Origin: Halorientalis sp. LT38 | Lineage (GTDB): Archaea; Halobacteriota; Halobacteria; Halobacteriales; Haloarculaceae | Reading direction: 5' to 3' | Length of the DNA stretch: 64,000 nucleotides | Assembly: GCF_037031225.1 (NCBI RefSeq) | Contig: NZ_JAYEZN010000001.1 | Location: 372,001 to 436,000, forward strand | Shown here: positions 1-9,954 of the stretch, one piece after another | Position numbering within the stretch: the stretch's first letter is position 1 | Layout of the letters: the number at the start of each line of letters is the position of its first letter | Notes under the pieces: model-generated | Told to the model about the DNA's origin: nothing | The model's input: only the letters and a program-made list of their open reading frames with translations | Database searches by the model: none | Made by a program: the position numbers and the translations under genes

Positions 1-237
1 CGAGTTCACGTCGAAGGTGTCGGGCGTCAGTTCGTACTCGTAGCGGTAGTAGTACGCGACGCCGTAGGCGACGCCGACGAGAAAGAGGAGGACGAACAGC
101 CCGACCATCAGCCCGAGAGAGTCGGTCAGGCCGGGCGCGACGAACCCGCCGATGGCGACGACGAAGAACGCGAACGAGGCGGCGACGAATCCCCGCTGGA
201 GGCTGCGGGTGACCGCGCTCAGCGGGTGGAGTTTCAT
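1..237 (-). CDS. PH-domain membrane protein, YdbT-like (3' end outside window)
   Basis: Only the N-terminal 79 codons are inside the window; the gene runs off the left edge. Two hydrophobic segments (about residues 18-35 and 41-62) are followed by the start of a beta-rich stretch (YRYEYELTPDTFDV). That is the layout of YdbT-type proteins, which are membrane anchored and carry bacterial PH (bPH2) domains. Its ATG overlaps the TGA of the upstream PH gene as ATGA, so the two are probably co-translated, as YdbS/YdbT pairs usually are. No enzymatic role is known for the family. Confidence 0.7.
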   Translation of the reverse strand, partial: MKLHPLSAVTRSLQRGFVAASFAFFVVAIGGFVAPGLTDSLGLMVGLFVLLFLVGVAYGVAYYYRYEYELTPDTFDVNS

Positions 238-695
238 ACGGCGTCCTCCGGTTCGCTCTCGACGGCCAGGTCCCGCAACCGGTTTCGCAGGTCACGCGCC
301 TGGTCGGGTTTCAGACCGGGGACGGTCACGTCCGCGCCCCGCGAGCCGGCGGTGTAGACCACGACGCGGCCGAGGCCGAGCAGCCGATCGAGGGGCCCGC
401 GCTGGGTGTCGACGTGCTGGATTCGGACGTAGGGGACCGCCGTGTCGACTTTCGTCAGGACGCCACGCCGGAGTTCGAGGGCGTCGTCGTCGAGGCGGTA
501 GCCCCAGCTCCGGTAGAGCGCCTGGACGTACGCGACGGCGACGAGCAGCAGGAGCGCGCCGACCCCCGGCCCGAGCAGCGGCGTGAGTTCGAAGACGAAG
601 CGCTCGATCGCTGTGACGACGCCGGCGACGACGGCCACGAGGACGAGCGCGACGATACCCCACCGCAGTCGGACGCGAGACTGGAGGGCGTTCAT
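234..695 (-). CDS. PH-domain membrane protein, YdbS-like
   Basis: 153-aa protein with two adjacent transmembrane segments near the N-terminus (WGIVALVLVAVVAGVV and LLGPGVGALLLLVAVAYV). A bPH2 domain follows (YRLDDDALELRRGVLTKVDTAVPYVRIQHVDTQ split over the middle third), with the usual P.vRIQ.vd signature. The ATG at 695 is chosen because an upstream in-frame extension is low in complexity and would run into the promoter region. It is first in a two-gene unit with the YdbT-like gene (4-nt overlap). Known: YdbS/YdbT proteins are paired in many prokaryotes. Their function is undefined. Confidence 0.8.
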   Translation of the reverse strand: MNALQSRVRLRWGIVALVLVAVVAGVVTAIERFVFELTPLLGPGVGALLLLVAVAYVQALYRSWGYRLDDDALELRRGVLTKVDTAVPYVRIQHVDTQRGPLDRLLGLGRVVVYTAGSRGADVTVPGLKPDQARDLRNRLRDLAVESEPEDAV

Positions 696-749
696 GCCCG
701 TGTTGTCAGACGCGAGTAGTGAAAGCGTTCCGGAGTCCCGGCGCAGAGT

Positions 750-763
750 TATCAGCTGTGATA
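750..763. promoter_or_regulatory. inverted repeat TATCA-4 nt-TGATA between divergent genes
   Basis: TATCA (750-754) and TGATA (759-763) are exact inverted arms separated by GCTG. They lie in the 142-nt gap between the PH operon (leftward) and the large sensor gene (rightward). The placement fits a regulator site or overlapping divergent promoter elements. The arms are short, so chance occurrence is possible. Confidence 0.3.
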
Positions 764-837
764 TCTGACCGAGTGGGTTTTTCCGGCGATGGCCTCGAGA
801 CGGAACAGGTACCGACTCCACGGTCGGGGTGCGTACG

Positions 838-3800
838 ATGACAGATCGGAGACCGAAACGGAGCAACGTGTTGTTCGTCGGCGATCAGTCGACGGGATCG
901 ACGGTGGCCGAGAGACTCGGGACTGAGATCGACCGGATCTCGGTGCTGACGGCGGCGGGTGCGATGGCCGGACTGGACGAGTTCGAGGCGACGACCGTAG
1001 ACTGCGTGATCAGCGAGTTCGATCTCCCGGACGGAGATGGGACGACGCTATTGCGCCGGATCCGGGAGCGAGCCGATGACTGCCCGTTCGTCCTGTACGC
1101 GGAGCCCGAAGCGATCGAACCCACCGTCGCGTTCGATGCCGGCGTGACAGAGTACGTCACCCAGTCGGAGGCCCACGCCCTCGACCGCCTCACTCACACT
1201 GTCGAGCGCGCCCTCGATCACCGTCGGACCGCCACACGACTGGCAGAAGAACGAGACCTCACGCGTCGGCTGCGCGAGTCGGGCCACGGCGGCGTCCTGA
1301 CGATCGACGCCGACGGCCGGATCACGACCGCAAGCGCCCGCGCAGCGGAGATTCTCGGGGAACGAGAGGCGGCGATCACCGGACGGACGGTCACCGACAG
1401 TCCGTGGAGGGTGTTCGATCGGGACGGGACGGCGCTCACCGGGTCGGAGTGCCCGGTCGTGGCCGCCGTCGAGGCCGACGAGCCGGTCCGTTCGGAGTGT
1501 ACTCTCGAACGACCGACGGGCGAACGTCGGCACGTCTCGATCAGCGCGTGGCCGGGCATCGATCACCCCGGTGCCGACGGAGCCGTCGTCTCGATCAGGG
1601 ACGTGACGGACCGGGTCGAGCACGAGACGGAACTGGACCGGAGCCGGTCGCGGCTCCGGGCGATGTTCGACGAGGCGGCCGATCCGATCTTCGTCGCCGA
1701 CCGGGCCGGTGCGATCGTCGACGCGAGCCGGCAGGCCGTCGAGGTGTTCGGCTACGACCGCGACGAACTGCTGGATATGCACGCCTGGGAACTCGCGGTC
1801 GGCACCGATCGGGCCCAGTTGATCGACCTCTACGAGGACCTGCCGGTCGCGGAGTCGGTGACGATCGACGGCCGCTATCGCCGGGCCGACGGGACCGAGT
1901 TGCCAGGCGAGATCAGCCTCCGACGGTTCTCGGCCGACGGCGAACAGCGGATCATCACGCAGTTTCGGGACGTCTCGGAACGACGGCGCGTGCGCGAACG
2001 GCTGCGAGCCAGCAGACAGTCGCTCCGGACGCTCTACGAGACGATATCCGACGGGGATCTGGACTTCGACGCGAAGGTGTCCGAGATCCTCCGGGTCGGG
2101 TGTGAGCGGCTGGATCTGCCGTACGGCTTCCTGACGCTCGTCGACGACGGCCGACAGAACGTCGTCGCCGCGAGGGGCGACCACGAACTGCTCCAGCCCG
2201 GCGAATCGGAACCCCTGGACCGTAGTTACTGCCGGAAGACGCTCGAGGGCGACGGCCTACTGGCGGTCGTCGACGCTCTCGACGAGGGATGGACGGACGA
2301 TCCGGCCTACGATCAGTACGAACTCGGCTGTTATCTCGGCGGTGCGATCGAGGTCGACGACGAACAGTACGGCACGCTCTGTTTCGCCGACTCCGAGGCG
2401 CGGACGATGCCGTTTTCGACCGCCGAACGGACGTTCGTGGAACTGCTCGTCCAGTGGATCACTCACGAACTCGAACGACGGGAACGAGCCGAGCGGCTCG
2501 AACGACACCGGACACGCTTCGATCGGACACAGAAGCTCGCGGACATCGGCGCCTGGGAGTACAACACGGCGACGGAGGCGGTGAACTGGACCGAGCAGAC
2601 CCGACGAATCCACGGCCTGCCGCCGGGACACGACCCGACACAGGAAGAGATTCTCGAGTTCTACCACCCCGACGACCGCGAGGACATCCGGTCGGCGTAC
2701 GAACGCGCCGTGTGCGGCGACGAAGCGTTCGATCTCGACGTGCGACTCGTCACGCCGAGTGACCGACAGCGATGGGTCCGAGTCCAAGGTGAGCCCAGAG
2801 ACGAGGACGGGACGATCATCCAGGGGACGGTACAGGACGTGACGGATCGCTACAGTCGGCGTCGGGAACTCCGGACGTACGCCGAGGCCGTCAACACGGC
2901 CGGCGATCCGATCTACCGGCTCGACCGCGAGGGCCGGTTCCGGATGGTCAACGACGCGTTGGTCGATCGACTGGGCTACGACCGCGAGGAGATACTGGGC
3001 GAACACGTCTCGGCCGTAATGGTCGACGACGCCGCCATCGCCGAGACCCGCGAGGCCATCGGCCGGGCCGTCGCCGAGGAATCCGCTGCGGTCATCACCG
3101 AGGAATTCGATCTGGAGTCGGCCGACGGGGAAATCGTGCCCATCGAAAGCCGCATCTCCGTCCTGTTCGAGGACGGTCAGTTCCACGGAACGATCGGCGT
3201 CTCCCGTGATATCTCGGATCGAAAACGCTACGAATCGTCCTTGCAGGCCCTCAACGGCGCGACACGGGAGCTTCTCGGTGCGACTGCCATCGACGACGTC
3301 GACCGCACGGTACTGGAGGCAGTCACGGATACGCTCGGACTCGGCGAGGCGATCGTGTTCCGGAAGGCGGGTGAGGTCGACGGGCTGGAACCGGTCGCGT
3401 GGTCCGACAGGATGGACCCCGTGATCGACGGCGGCCCGGACATCTGGGACGACTCGACGCCAGCGTGGGAGGCGCTACAGCGGGAAGTCGTCTTGACCTG
3501 TGACGACACGGGGAAACTCGACGAGGCGCTCGGGGAGCGTGCCGACAGCTGTTCGTTCGTTCCGCTCGGACAGCGAGGCGTGTTGCTGGTCACCGGCACG
3601 GGATCCAGGGACGGAGACGGTGGCGTGCTAGAGCTGGTCGAAACGCTGGCCGCGACGGCCGAAGCGGCGTTCGAACGGGTCGAGCACGAGCGAGAACTCC
3701 AGAGCGAGAAAGCCTTCGTCAACGGCCTGATCGACTCGCTCCCGGACCTGATGTACGCGATCGACACGGACGGCAACTACATCCGCTGGAACGATCGGCT

Positions 3801-5757
3801 GCTCGAAGTGACCGGCTACACGGAGGCGGAACTCGCGGATGTGGAACCGGTCGATCTCATCCACCCCGACGACCGCGAGGGCATCGCGGAGGCGATCGTC
3901 GACGTGACCGAGGGCGGGGTTCGCCGGATCGAAGCCAGAATCGAGACCGCCACCGGCGAGGCGATCCCCTACGAGTTCACCGGCGCACCGGTGAGAGAGG
4001 ACGGCGAGGTCGTCGCCGTCGCCGGCATCGGTCGCGACGTGACGGAGCGTCGGGAGTACGAGCGAACGCTGACGACGCTGCACGACACGACAGAGGACCT
4101 GCTCCGTGCCGGGAGCAACGAGGAGATCGCGACGGAGATCGTCGGGGCCGCCGAGGAGGTACTGGATTTCGACGGTGTCGCAATCTGGGAGTTCGAGGGG
4201 GCAGAGAACGTCCTCGAACCGATCGCCTACACCGACCGGGTCGTCGAACTCGTCGGCGAACCGCCGGCGTTCGGTCCCGGTGACGGTATCGCCTGGGAAG
4301 TCTTCGTGGACGGGACCGCGCGCGTGTACGACGACGTGAGGAAAGACGAGGACGTGTACGACGAGTCGACGCCGTTCAGGGCGGAGGTGTACATCCCGTT
4401 GGCCGATTCCGGCGTGCTCACCGCCGGCCAGACGACGATCGGCCCGGTCGACGATCGGACACTCGACCTGCTCGAGATCCTGGCGGCCAACTGCGAAGCG
4501 GCGATGCAACGGCAACGACGGGAGGGCCAGCTCCGGGAACGCGACCGGAAACTCACGGCGAACAACGAACGGCTCGAACGCGTTCGGGAGATCAACGAGG
4601 GGATCCGCCGCGTCGATCACTCGCTCGTGGGTGCGGACACGCGCCAGGAGATCGAACGGTCCGTCTGTGAACACGTCACCGAGACTGACCGGGTCGCCTT
4701 CGCCTGGATGGGGACAATCGACCACGTCGACGAGACGCTGGTCCCGAAGTCCTGGGCCGGCGCAGATCGGGGATATTTAGACGCCGTCGACACGGGACTC
4801 GACGGATCCGAACCTGCGGTGGTAGCGGCCCGGGAGCGACGACCGGTGGTCGTCGACGCGGTCGCCAACAACCTCAGAGACGCGACCTGGCGACAGGCGG
4901 CGCTCTCCCGCGATCTGCTGTCGGTGATGGCGGTCCCGCTCGAATACGACGGCGTCCTGTACGGTGTCCTCGCCGTCTACGGAACTAGTCCGTCGGCGTT
5001 CGACGAGATGGTCCAGGAAGTGATTCAGGAGTTCGGTGGCACCGTCGGGCACGCCCTCAACGCGGTCGAGCGCAAGCGCGCGCTGCTGGCCGAGAGCCAC
5101 GTGGAACTGGAGTTTGAACTCCCGACCGGCAGCACACCCCTCTTCGCGCTCGCCGAGGCGCTCGACAGTCGGCTCTCGCTCGACGGCGCGCTCCCGAAGT
5201 CCGACGACCACACGCTCCTATACGTGACCATCGCCGACGCCGACGAGGACGCCGTTCGAGGGACCGTCGCGGACCTGGTGACCGTCGAGAGCGTCCGGTC
5301 GGTCGACCGTTCCGAGGACGGTTCCCAGTTCGAACTCGAACTCTCGGGCTCGTCGCTCCCGGCGACGGTTGCCGAGCACGGCGGGTCCGTCGAGAGCCTG
5401 TCGCTGTCGGACGGCTCCGGCCAAGTGCGGATCACGCTCCCCGAGACGGCCACCGTTCGCTCGTTCGTCGACCTGTTCGTCGACCGCTACCCCGAGGCGG
5501 AGCTGATCGCTCGCCGACGGCGAACCGCCGACGCACCGATCGACGGTGCGGGCGACTCGCCCCTCGACGACCTGACGCCCCGCCAGACCGACGCACTCAC
5601 GGCCGCCTATTACAGCGGCTTCTTCGAGTGGCCACGGGAGAGCGCCGGGGAAGACGTGGCCGACTCGCTCGACGTGGCACCCCCGACGTTCCAGGAACAC
5701 CTCCGCCGTGCACAGGCGAAACTCCTCACAGACCTCCTCGGGGACGGTCTCCCGTGA
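838..5757 (+). CDS. giant PAS/GAF multi-sensor regulator with pseudo-receiver and Bat-type HTH
   Basis: About 1639 aa, counting from ATG at 838; an in-frame GTG at 829 would add three residues. In order: a receiver-like domain (about 8-125), then alternating PAS and GAF domains over most of the length (PAS near 150-260, 270-390, 560-680, 690-805, 940-1065; GAF near 405-540, 1070-1210, 1220-1370), a bacterio-opsin activator-type domain (about 1385-1545) and a C-terminal HTH_10 (LTPRQTDALTAAYYSGFFEW). No histidine kinase domain is visible, so it is a one-component sensor acting on transcription. In the receiver the phospho-acceptor Asp is Glu (ISEFDLP) and the usual Lys is Gln (EYVTQ), so phosphorylation is unlikely. 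The ligand is unknown. Confidence 0.9.
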   Translation: MTDRRPKRSNVLFVGDQSTGSTVAERLGTEIDRISVLTAAGAMAGLDEFEATTVDCVISEFDLPDGDGTTLLRRIRERADDCPFVLYAEPEAIEPTVAFDAGVTEYVTQSEAHALDRLTHTVERALDHRRTATRLAEERDLTRRLRESGHGGVLTIDADGRITTASARAAEILGEREAAITGRTVTDSPWRVFDRDGTALTGSECPVVAAVEADEPVRSECTLERPTGERRHVSISAWPGIDHPGADGAVVSIRDVTDRVEHETELDRSRSRLRAMFDEAADPIFVADRAGAIVDASRQAVEVFGYDRDELLDMHAWELAVGTDRAQLIDLYEDLPVAESVTIDGRYRRADGTELPGEISLRRFSADGEQRIITQFRDVSERRRVRERLRASRQSLRTLYETISDGDLDFDAKVSEILRVGCERLDLPYGFLTLVDDGRQNVVAARGDHELLQPGESEPLDRSYCRKTLEGDGLLAVVDALDEGWTDDPAYDQYELGCYLGGAIEVDDEQYGTLCFADSEARTMPFSTAERTFVELLVQWITHELERRERAERLERHRTRFDRTQKLADIGAWEYNTATEAVNWTEQTRRIHGLPPGHDPTQEEILEFYHPDDREDIRSAYERAVCGDEAFDLDVRLVTPSDRQRWVRVQGEPRDEDGTIIQGTVQDVTDRYSRRRELRTYAEAVNTAGDPIYRLDREGRFRMVNDALVDRLGYDREEILGEHVSAVMVDDAAIAETREAIGRAVAEESAAVITEEFDLESADGEIVPIESRISVLFEDGQFHGTIGVSRDISDRKRYESSLQALNGATRELLGATAIDDVDRTVLEAVTDTLGLGEAIVFRKAGEVDGLEPVAWSDRMDPVIDGGPDIWDDSTPAWEALQREVVLTCDDTGKLDEALGERADSCSFVPLGQRGVLLVTGTGSRDGDGGVLELVETLAATAEAAFERVEHERELQSEKAFVNGLIDSLPDLMYAIDTDGNYIRWNDRLLEVTGYTEAELADVEPVDLIHPDDREGIAEAIVDVTEGGVRRIEARIETATGEAIPYEFTGAPVREDGEVVAVAGIGRDVTERREYERTLTTLHDTTEDLLRAGSNEEIATEIVGAAEEVLDFDGVAIWEFEGAENVLEPIAYTDRVVELVGEPPAFGPGDGIAWEVFVDGTARVYDDVRKDEDVYDESTPFRAEVYIPLADSGVLTAGQTTIGPVDDRTLDLLEILAANCEAAMQRQRREGQLRERDRKLTANNERLERVREINEGIRRVDHSLVGADTRQEIERSVCEHVTETDRVAFAWMGTIDHVDETLVPKSWAGADRGYLDAVDTGLDGSEPAVVAARERRPVVVDAVANNLRDATWRQAALSRDLLSVMAVPLEYDGVLYGVLAVYGTSPSAFDEMVQEVIQEFGGTVGHALNAVERKRALLAESHVELEFELPTGSTPLFALAEALDSRLSLDGALPKSDDHTLLYVTIADADEDAVRGTVADLVTVESVRSVDRSEDGSQFELELSGSSLPATVAEHGGSVESLSLSDGSGQVRITLPETATVRSFVDLFVDRYPEAELIARRRRTADAPIDGAGDSPLDDLTPRQTDALTAAYYSGFFEWPRESAGEDVADSLDVAPPTFQEHLRRAQAKLLTDLLGDGLP

Positions 5758-5835
5758 ATCCGCCACGCGCTCGTCCCGACGCCGCTCACGGACGATCGTC
5801 GGTGATTTTCGAACGTGATACCGACGGACGAGACC

Positions 5836-5860
5836 GGCCCTATCTGTGTAGGGCCGTTTT
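5836..5860 (+). terminator. hairpin plus T-run after the multi-sensor gene
   Basis: A perfect 7-bp stem GGCCCTA (5836-5842) / TAGGGCC (5849-5855) with a 6-nt loop is followed by GTTTT. It sits about 80 nt after the stop of the sensor-regulator. It looks like an intrinsic terminator, although archaeal terminators usually need only the T-run. Confidence 0.5.
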
Positions 5861-5869
5861 CCACTGATA

Positions 5870-5885
5870 CCCTACGAATGTAGGG
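5870..5885. promoter_or_regulatory. CCCTAC-GAAT-GTAGGG palindrome upstream of the transducer gene
   Basis: Perfect 6-bp inverted repeat with 4-nt spacer, 49 nt before the transducer start codon. It shares the GTAGGG/CCCTA core with the preceding terminator-like hairpin, so the core occurs four times in 50 bp. It may be an operator for the transducer gene. Confidence 0.4.
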
Positions 5886-5934
5886 GACAGTGTGGAAGGG
5901 GTGGCGAAACATCGATCAGTAGAGACTGACAACC

Positions 5935-7584
5935 ATGTTCTCAATTCTGGCGGCGGCGACGGGACGGCAGACCGACGACGAAGCGCCCGCGGTCACCGGC
6001 GAGGGCGGTACCGACCGCGTGGACGAGACGAGCGCGGTCGTCAAGAGCATCCTGAAAGGGCTCCAGGAACCCACGACGGTCCTCGACGCGGACGCGAACA
6101 TTCAGTACGTCAACGACCAGGCCCTCGCGCTGTTCGACACGACCGAATCGGCGGCGGTCGGAGCGGCACCGTCGGCGTTGATCGACGACGACTGTGAGGC
6201 GACGCCGGTCGGACGGGAGGCCCTGGAGACGGGCACGGACGTGCAGGAACGCGAGGAGCGGATCGCGGTCGACGGCGACGTGACGCCGGTCACGCGGACG
6301 GTGACCCTGCTGTACGACGAGGACGGCGAAGTGACCGGCGCACTGGAGATCGACAGGGATCGGACCGAAAAACTGAGACAGCGCCGCCGGAAACGGGCGC
6401 TCGAAACCTACCAGACGAGCGTCCTCGACGATCTCGGTTCAAAACTCCGCAGGCTCTCGGAGGGTGATCTCACGATCGACCCGACGGTCCCACGGCCGGC
6501 GGACGTCGTCGAGGACGCCGAGGACTTCTCCGAGATGGAGACGGTCCACGAGGAGTTCACCGAGATGAACGAACACTTAGGGCGTGCCGTCGACAACATT
6601 TCGACCGTCGTCAGCCGACTCACCGACCAGTCCGACGATCTCAGTGGCAAGAGCGACACGCTGAGTGCGTCGAGCGAAGAGGTGACGAGTACGATCGAGG
6701 AGGTCGACGCGTCGACCACCGAGATCAGCGACGGGGCCGAGGACCTCGCGGCCAAGACCGAGCGGGCGGAGGCGACGGTCGACGACCTCTCGGCCTCGAT
6801 CGAGGAGATCACGGCGTCGGCCCAGGAGATCAGCGCCAACGCCGACGAGGCGGCCGGAATGGCAGAAGACGGCGTCGAAGACGGAAAAACTGCGGTCCAT
6901 CGAATCCGTGACGCGACCGACGCGACCGGGAGCGTGGCCGAACGGATCGACTCGCTGGAAGCGTCGATGGCGGAGGTCAGCGAGATCATCGATATGATCG
7001 CCGAGATCGCCGACCAGACGAACATCCTCGCGTTGAACGCCTCGATCGAGGCCGCACGCGCGGGCGAAGCCGGCGAAGGCTTCGCCGTCGTCGCCGACGA
7101 GGTCAAGGATCTGGCCGAGGAGTCACAGTCGTCGGCCGACGACATCGCGACGATCATCGAAGACGTCCAGTCCCAGACCGAAGACCTCGTCGACGCCATC
7201 CACGAGGCGAACTCGGACGTGGAATCGGGAGCCGACGCCGTCGAGGACGTTGTAGACAGCCTCGAAGGGATTCACGATCGGGTCGAACAGACGAACGCGG
7301 GCGTCGCCGAGATCACCACTGCGGTCGAAGAGCAGGCCGAGAACGCGGAGTCCGTCAGTGCGCTCGTCGAGGACACCTCGGCCATGACCCAGCAAGTCGT
7401 CGCCTCCATCCAGCAGATCTCGGCCGCGACGAACGAACAGGCCACCGCCACGGACGACGTGGCCAACACCGCCCAGGAACTGAGCGTCATGAGCGAGGAC
7501 GTGTTCGAACTGGTCGATACCTTCCGGCTCACCGACGACGAGAACGCGAACGTCGACGAACTGGACGACGCGATCGACGTCTGA
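5935..7584 (+). CDS. soluble halobacterial transducer (methyl-accepting taxis protein) with PAS domain
   Basis: 549 aa without any transmembrane segment, so it is a cytoplasmic Htr. A PAS domain (about residues 35-145, [21 protein letters not shown]) is followed by a short HAMP-like linker and a long coiled-coil MCP signalling domain (about 215-520). The signalling tip carries the hallmark [20 protein letters not shown] near residue 362, where CheA and CheW bind. Glu/Gln-rich heptads on both flanks provide possible methylation sites. It should feed an intracellular signal into flagellar motor control through CheA/CheY, whose genes are not in this window. It is separated from the upstream sensor-regulator by about 180 nt with two hairpins, so it is probably transcribed alone. 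Confidence 0.9.
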   Translation: MFSILAAATGRQTDDEAPAVTGEGGTDRVDETSAVVKSILKGLQEPTTVLDADANIQYVNDQALALFDTTESAAVGAAPSALIDDDCEATPVGREALETGTDVQEREERIAVDGDVTPVTRTVTLLYDEDGEVTGALEIDRDRTEKLRQRRRKRALETYQTSVLDDLGSKLRRLSEGDLTIDPTVPRPADVVEDAEDFSEMETVHEEFTEMNEHLGRAVDNISTVVSRLTDQSDDLSGKSDTLSASSEEVTSTIEEVDASTTEISDGAEDLAAKTERAEATVDDLSASIEEITASAQEISANADEAAGMAEDGVEDGKTAVHRIRDATDATGSVAERIDSLEASMAEVSEIIDMIAEIADQTNILALNASIEAARAGEAGEGFAVVADEVKDLAEESQSSADDIATIIEDVQSQTEDLVDAIHEANSDVESGADAVEDVVDSLEGIHDRVEQTNAGVAEITTAVEEQAENAESVSALVEDTSAMTQQVVASIQQISAATNEQATATDDVANTAQELSVMSEDVFELVDTFRLTDDENANVDELDDAIDV

Positions 7585-7605
7585 TCCGCCAGCGACGCTC
7601 GCCGA

Positions 7606-8220
7606 TCACGTTCCGTCCGACGAGTTTCTCGCGAAGGCCTCGCTGGCGTTCAGCGCGCGCTCCCACGCGCTGTCGTTCATCGACGGCGGTTTCGTCACCT
7701 CGCCGGTGGACCACCCGCCGCCGTCTCGGCCCCTGACGTACTCGACGTGTTTCAGGAATCCGTCGTGGGAGACCAGCACGGTGTAGTCCCGGGACCTCGG
7801 AATCGCGACCGTCACCTCGTACCGAACCTCCAGGTAGCAGTCCGTCGTTCGGTTGCCACCGGAGCCCCGAACGTCGATCCGGAACACGTCGCCGCCGAGG
7901 TCGTCGACGGTCGCGGTGACGGTGCCGTCGGCCGCGGCGACCGGGATCGTCTCGTTCACCGTGACGTACGTGGTATCGCCCGACGTCCGCGTGTTCCAGC
8001 CCGCGTACTGACGTTGATGCGTCCCGCAGGTGGCGTTGCTCGCGTCGAAGTTCGTCACTGCGGCTCCGTCGCCCTCGGATTCGCCCTCCGTGAATCCGAC
8101 CCCCGTCACGGCCAGTCCGAGCAGGAGGAGGAGGACGAGAGCTGCGACGAGGACGACGGCGACCCCGACGAGCCGTCCGGACCGGTCTGGCTCGTCGAGC
8201 AGGTTCGAATCGATTGGCAT
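7606..8220 (-). CDS. membrane-anchored extracellular protein of unknown function
   Basis: 204 aa: a cytoplasmic leader with Arg, one transmembrane helix (about residues 18-41, VGVAVVLVAALVLLLLLGLAV), then a predicted outside domain rich in Thr, Asp and N-glycosylation sequons (for example NAT, NET, NRT, NAS, NSS). Two cysteines in the outer domain could form a disulphide. I do not recognise a family. It is convergent with the taxis transducer (21 nt between stops) and followed upstream by the FEN-1 gene on the same strand, about 86 nt away. The start is chosen at the ATG just before the charged leader. Confidence 0.7.
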   Translation of the reverse strand: MPIDSNLLDEPDRSGRLVGVAVVLVAALVLLLLLGLAVTGVGFTEGESEGDGAAVTNFDASNATCGTHQRQYAGWNTRTSGDTTYVTVNETIPVAAADGTVTATVDDLGGDVFRIDVRGSGGNRTTDCYLEVRYEVTVAIPRSRDYTVLVSHDGFLKHVEYVRGRDGGGWSTGEVTKPPSMNDSAWERALNASEAFARNSSDGT

Positions 8221-8306
8221 CTACCGGTCCGGGGGACCCGGACACTAAATAGCTGGCTGAACGGGAGATCGGCGCGTCGAGCAGGGGGAAGTCGTCGGAC
8301 CCCGGC

Positions 8307-9287
8307 TCACGTCCACCGATCCAGGCCGGTCTGGACGGTCGCGTCCGCGATGCGGCCCAGGCCGCGCTCGACCTCGTCGGCGGCGACGCCCCACTCGTCG
8401 ACGACGAACGCGCGGGCGGCGTCGATGTCGGGGGTGATCTCCGGATCGAAGGACGCGTCCTCGGCCACGGGCGGGTCCAGAAAGAGGTCCCTGACGCGGT
8501 CGGCGTTCTCGACGTAGACGTCTCGCGCCTCGAAGACGCCCCAGAGGTCGCCGTGGTCACGGACCGCCTTCACGGCCGTCTTCGGGCCGATGCCCGAGAC
8601 GCCCTCGTTGAAGTCCGTCCCGCAGAGGATGCCGACGTCGACGAGTTGCTCCCAGGTGAGGTCGTGTTCGGCGAGCGTCGCGTCGAAGTCCATGCACTCG
8701 GGATCCCCCGAGGAGGTGAGCTGTCGGAGCGTCAGCGGCGAGCCAAAGAGGAGCGCGTCGTAGTCCTCCGTGCCGGCGTAGTCGACGGTCCCGGCGCGAG
8801 CCATCCGTGCGGCCTGGGCCTCGCCCTCCGCGGGCGCGTCGACGACGGGCACGTCCAGCAGGGCGAGCAGTTCACGGGTCGTGTCGACGATGGTATCGGT
8901 GAGCCGTTGCGTGCGGGAGTCGAGTTCGGCCACCTTCACGGAGTCGCCGGCCTCGCGGGCTTCCTCTAACTGGGCCTCGTACTTCTCGCGCTGTTCACGT
9001 CGCTTCTCGACTTCGTCTTCCTTGAGATCCGTGACGCCGCCGTCGAAGACGAACACGGGCGTCACGTCGTGTTCGAGGAACTTCGGGAGCCCCTGGAGCA
9101 CGCCGATGAGGTTCGCGACCTCCTCGCCGTCGGCGGTGGTGTAGGCCGAATCGCGGGTGAACTTCACCGTCGTCGTCAGGTAACGGTACAGCCAGTTGTG
9201 GGCGTCGACGGCGACGATCGACCCGGCCAGGTCGTCGTAGGCGACCTCCTCGATGACCGCGAGATCGCGCAGATCTGCGTTTCCCAT
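8307..9287 (-). CDS. fen: flap endonuclease FEN-1
   Basis: 326 aa, the usual length of archaeal FEN-1. It has the N-terminal XPG domain ([14 protein letters not shown], with catalytic Asp; VFVFDGG) and the internal XPG domain ([25 protein letters not shown]). It also has the helix-hairpin-helix segment ([20 protein letters not shown]). The C-terminus QTGLDRWT resembles a PCNA-interacting PIP box (Q..L..W-), although the final aromatic is Thr. FEN-1 removes 5' flaps during Okazaki fragment maturation and long-patch base excision repair. The gene stands alone, downstream of a convergently placed unknown gene. Confidence 0.97.
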   Translation of the reverse strand: MGNADLRDLAVIEEVAYDDLAGSIVAVDAHNWLYRYLTTTVKFTRDSAYTTADGEEVANLIGVLQGLPKFLEHDVTPVFVFDGGVTDLKEDEVEKRREQREKYEAQLEEAREAGDSVKVAELDSRTQRLTDTIVDTTRELLALLDVPVVDAPAEGEAQAARMARAGTVDYAGTEDYDALLFGSPLTLRQLTSSGDPECMDFDATLAEHDLTWEQLVDVGILCGTDFNEGVSGIGPKTAVKAVRDHGDLWGVFEARDVYVENADRVRDLFLDPPVAEDASFDPEITPDIDAARAFVVDEWGVAADEVERGLGRIADATVQTGLDRWT

Positions 9288-9341
9288 TGGGACGCTGTTA
9301 CGGCGGCCACCGCTTGAATCTCCCGACCGGCGACACGCGGT

Positions 9342-9881
9342 TCAGTCGTCGTCGGGGCGGACCGACTCGAGAACGGCCGGCGGCTCTGCCCCCGCTCGCT
9401 CCCGCAGAAATTCCGCCTCCGTCTCCGAGAGGTCGCGCTCGCGGTACGCGTCGAGGCCGGCCTGGTAGGAGTCGCGGGTGCGCTCGCCGGGCCAGGCCAG
9501 CACCAGTTCGGCGATGCCGGTCTGCTCTCCCGTGTAGGCGAAGCCCGCCTTCGACAGCGCCTCGAAGGCGAAGGGGTTGTTGACGGCGATCCGAACCCGT
9601 TCGTACCCGCGGTCGCGGGCGCGTTCGGTGGCGAAGCGGCACACGCGCGGGCCGATCCCCTCGCCGCGGTGGTCCTCGCGGACGGTGACGTAGCGGAGCC
9701 AGAGGGCGTCGGGGTCGGTTCGGTCCTCGTTGAACGCGACGGCGGCGACGATCGCGTCGTCCTCGCGGGCCACGGCCTTCCCCGTGGCGGACATCACGAA
9801 CTTCCCGGCGTAGCTGAACCGCCGGTAGTCTAGCCGAAGCGTCGGCCCGTCCGGCGGCCACCCGAGCAGTTCGTACTCCAT
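9342..9881 (-). CDS. GNAT-family N-acetyltransferase
   Basis: 179 aa from the ATG at 9881. A much longer open frame exists upstream but it is antisense to the methyltransferase gene and not coding. The acetyl-CoA-binding motif is clear (VTVREDHRGEGIGPRVCRFA), followed by beta-5/alpha-4 (RVRIAVNNPFAFEALSKAGF). The N-terminal part (LRLDYRRFSYAGKFVMSATGKAV) precedes the GNAT core and seems lineage specific. Substrate unknown. It is 54 nt from FEN-1 on the same strand and could be co-transcribed with it. Confidence 0.85.
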   Translation of the reverse strand: MEYELLGWPPDGPTLRLDYRRFSYAGKFVMSATGKAVAREDDAIVAAVAFNEDRTDPDALWLRYVTVREDHRGEGIGPRVCRFATERARDRGYERVRIAVNNPFAFEALSKAGFAYTGEQTGIAELVLAWPGERTRDSYQAGLDAYRERDLSETEAEFLRERAGAEPPAVLESVRPDDD

Positions 9882-9954
9882 ACCGGCCCGAGGGTCGGCA
9901 GGCGTTTGTAGGCTTCCCCACAGCGCTGAAGGACGCGGGCCTGGTACAGTCCGT

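Noticed and set aside
7529-8560. Long arginine-rich minus-strand frame (343 codons)
   Set aside because: It lies out of frame across the FEN-1 and anchored-protein genes; long shadow frames are expected in G/C-rich DNA.
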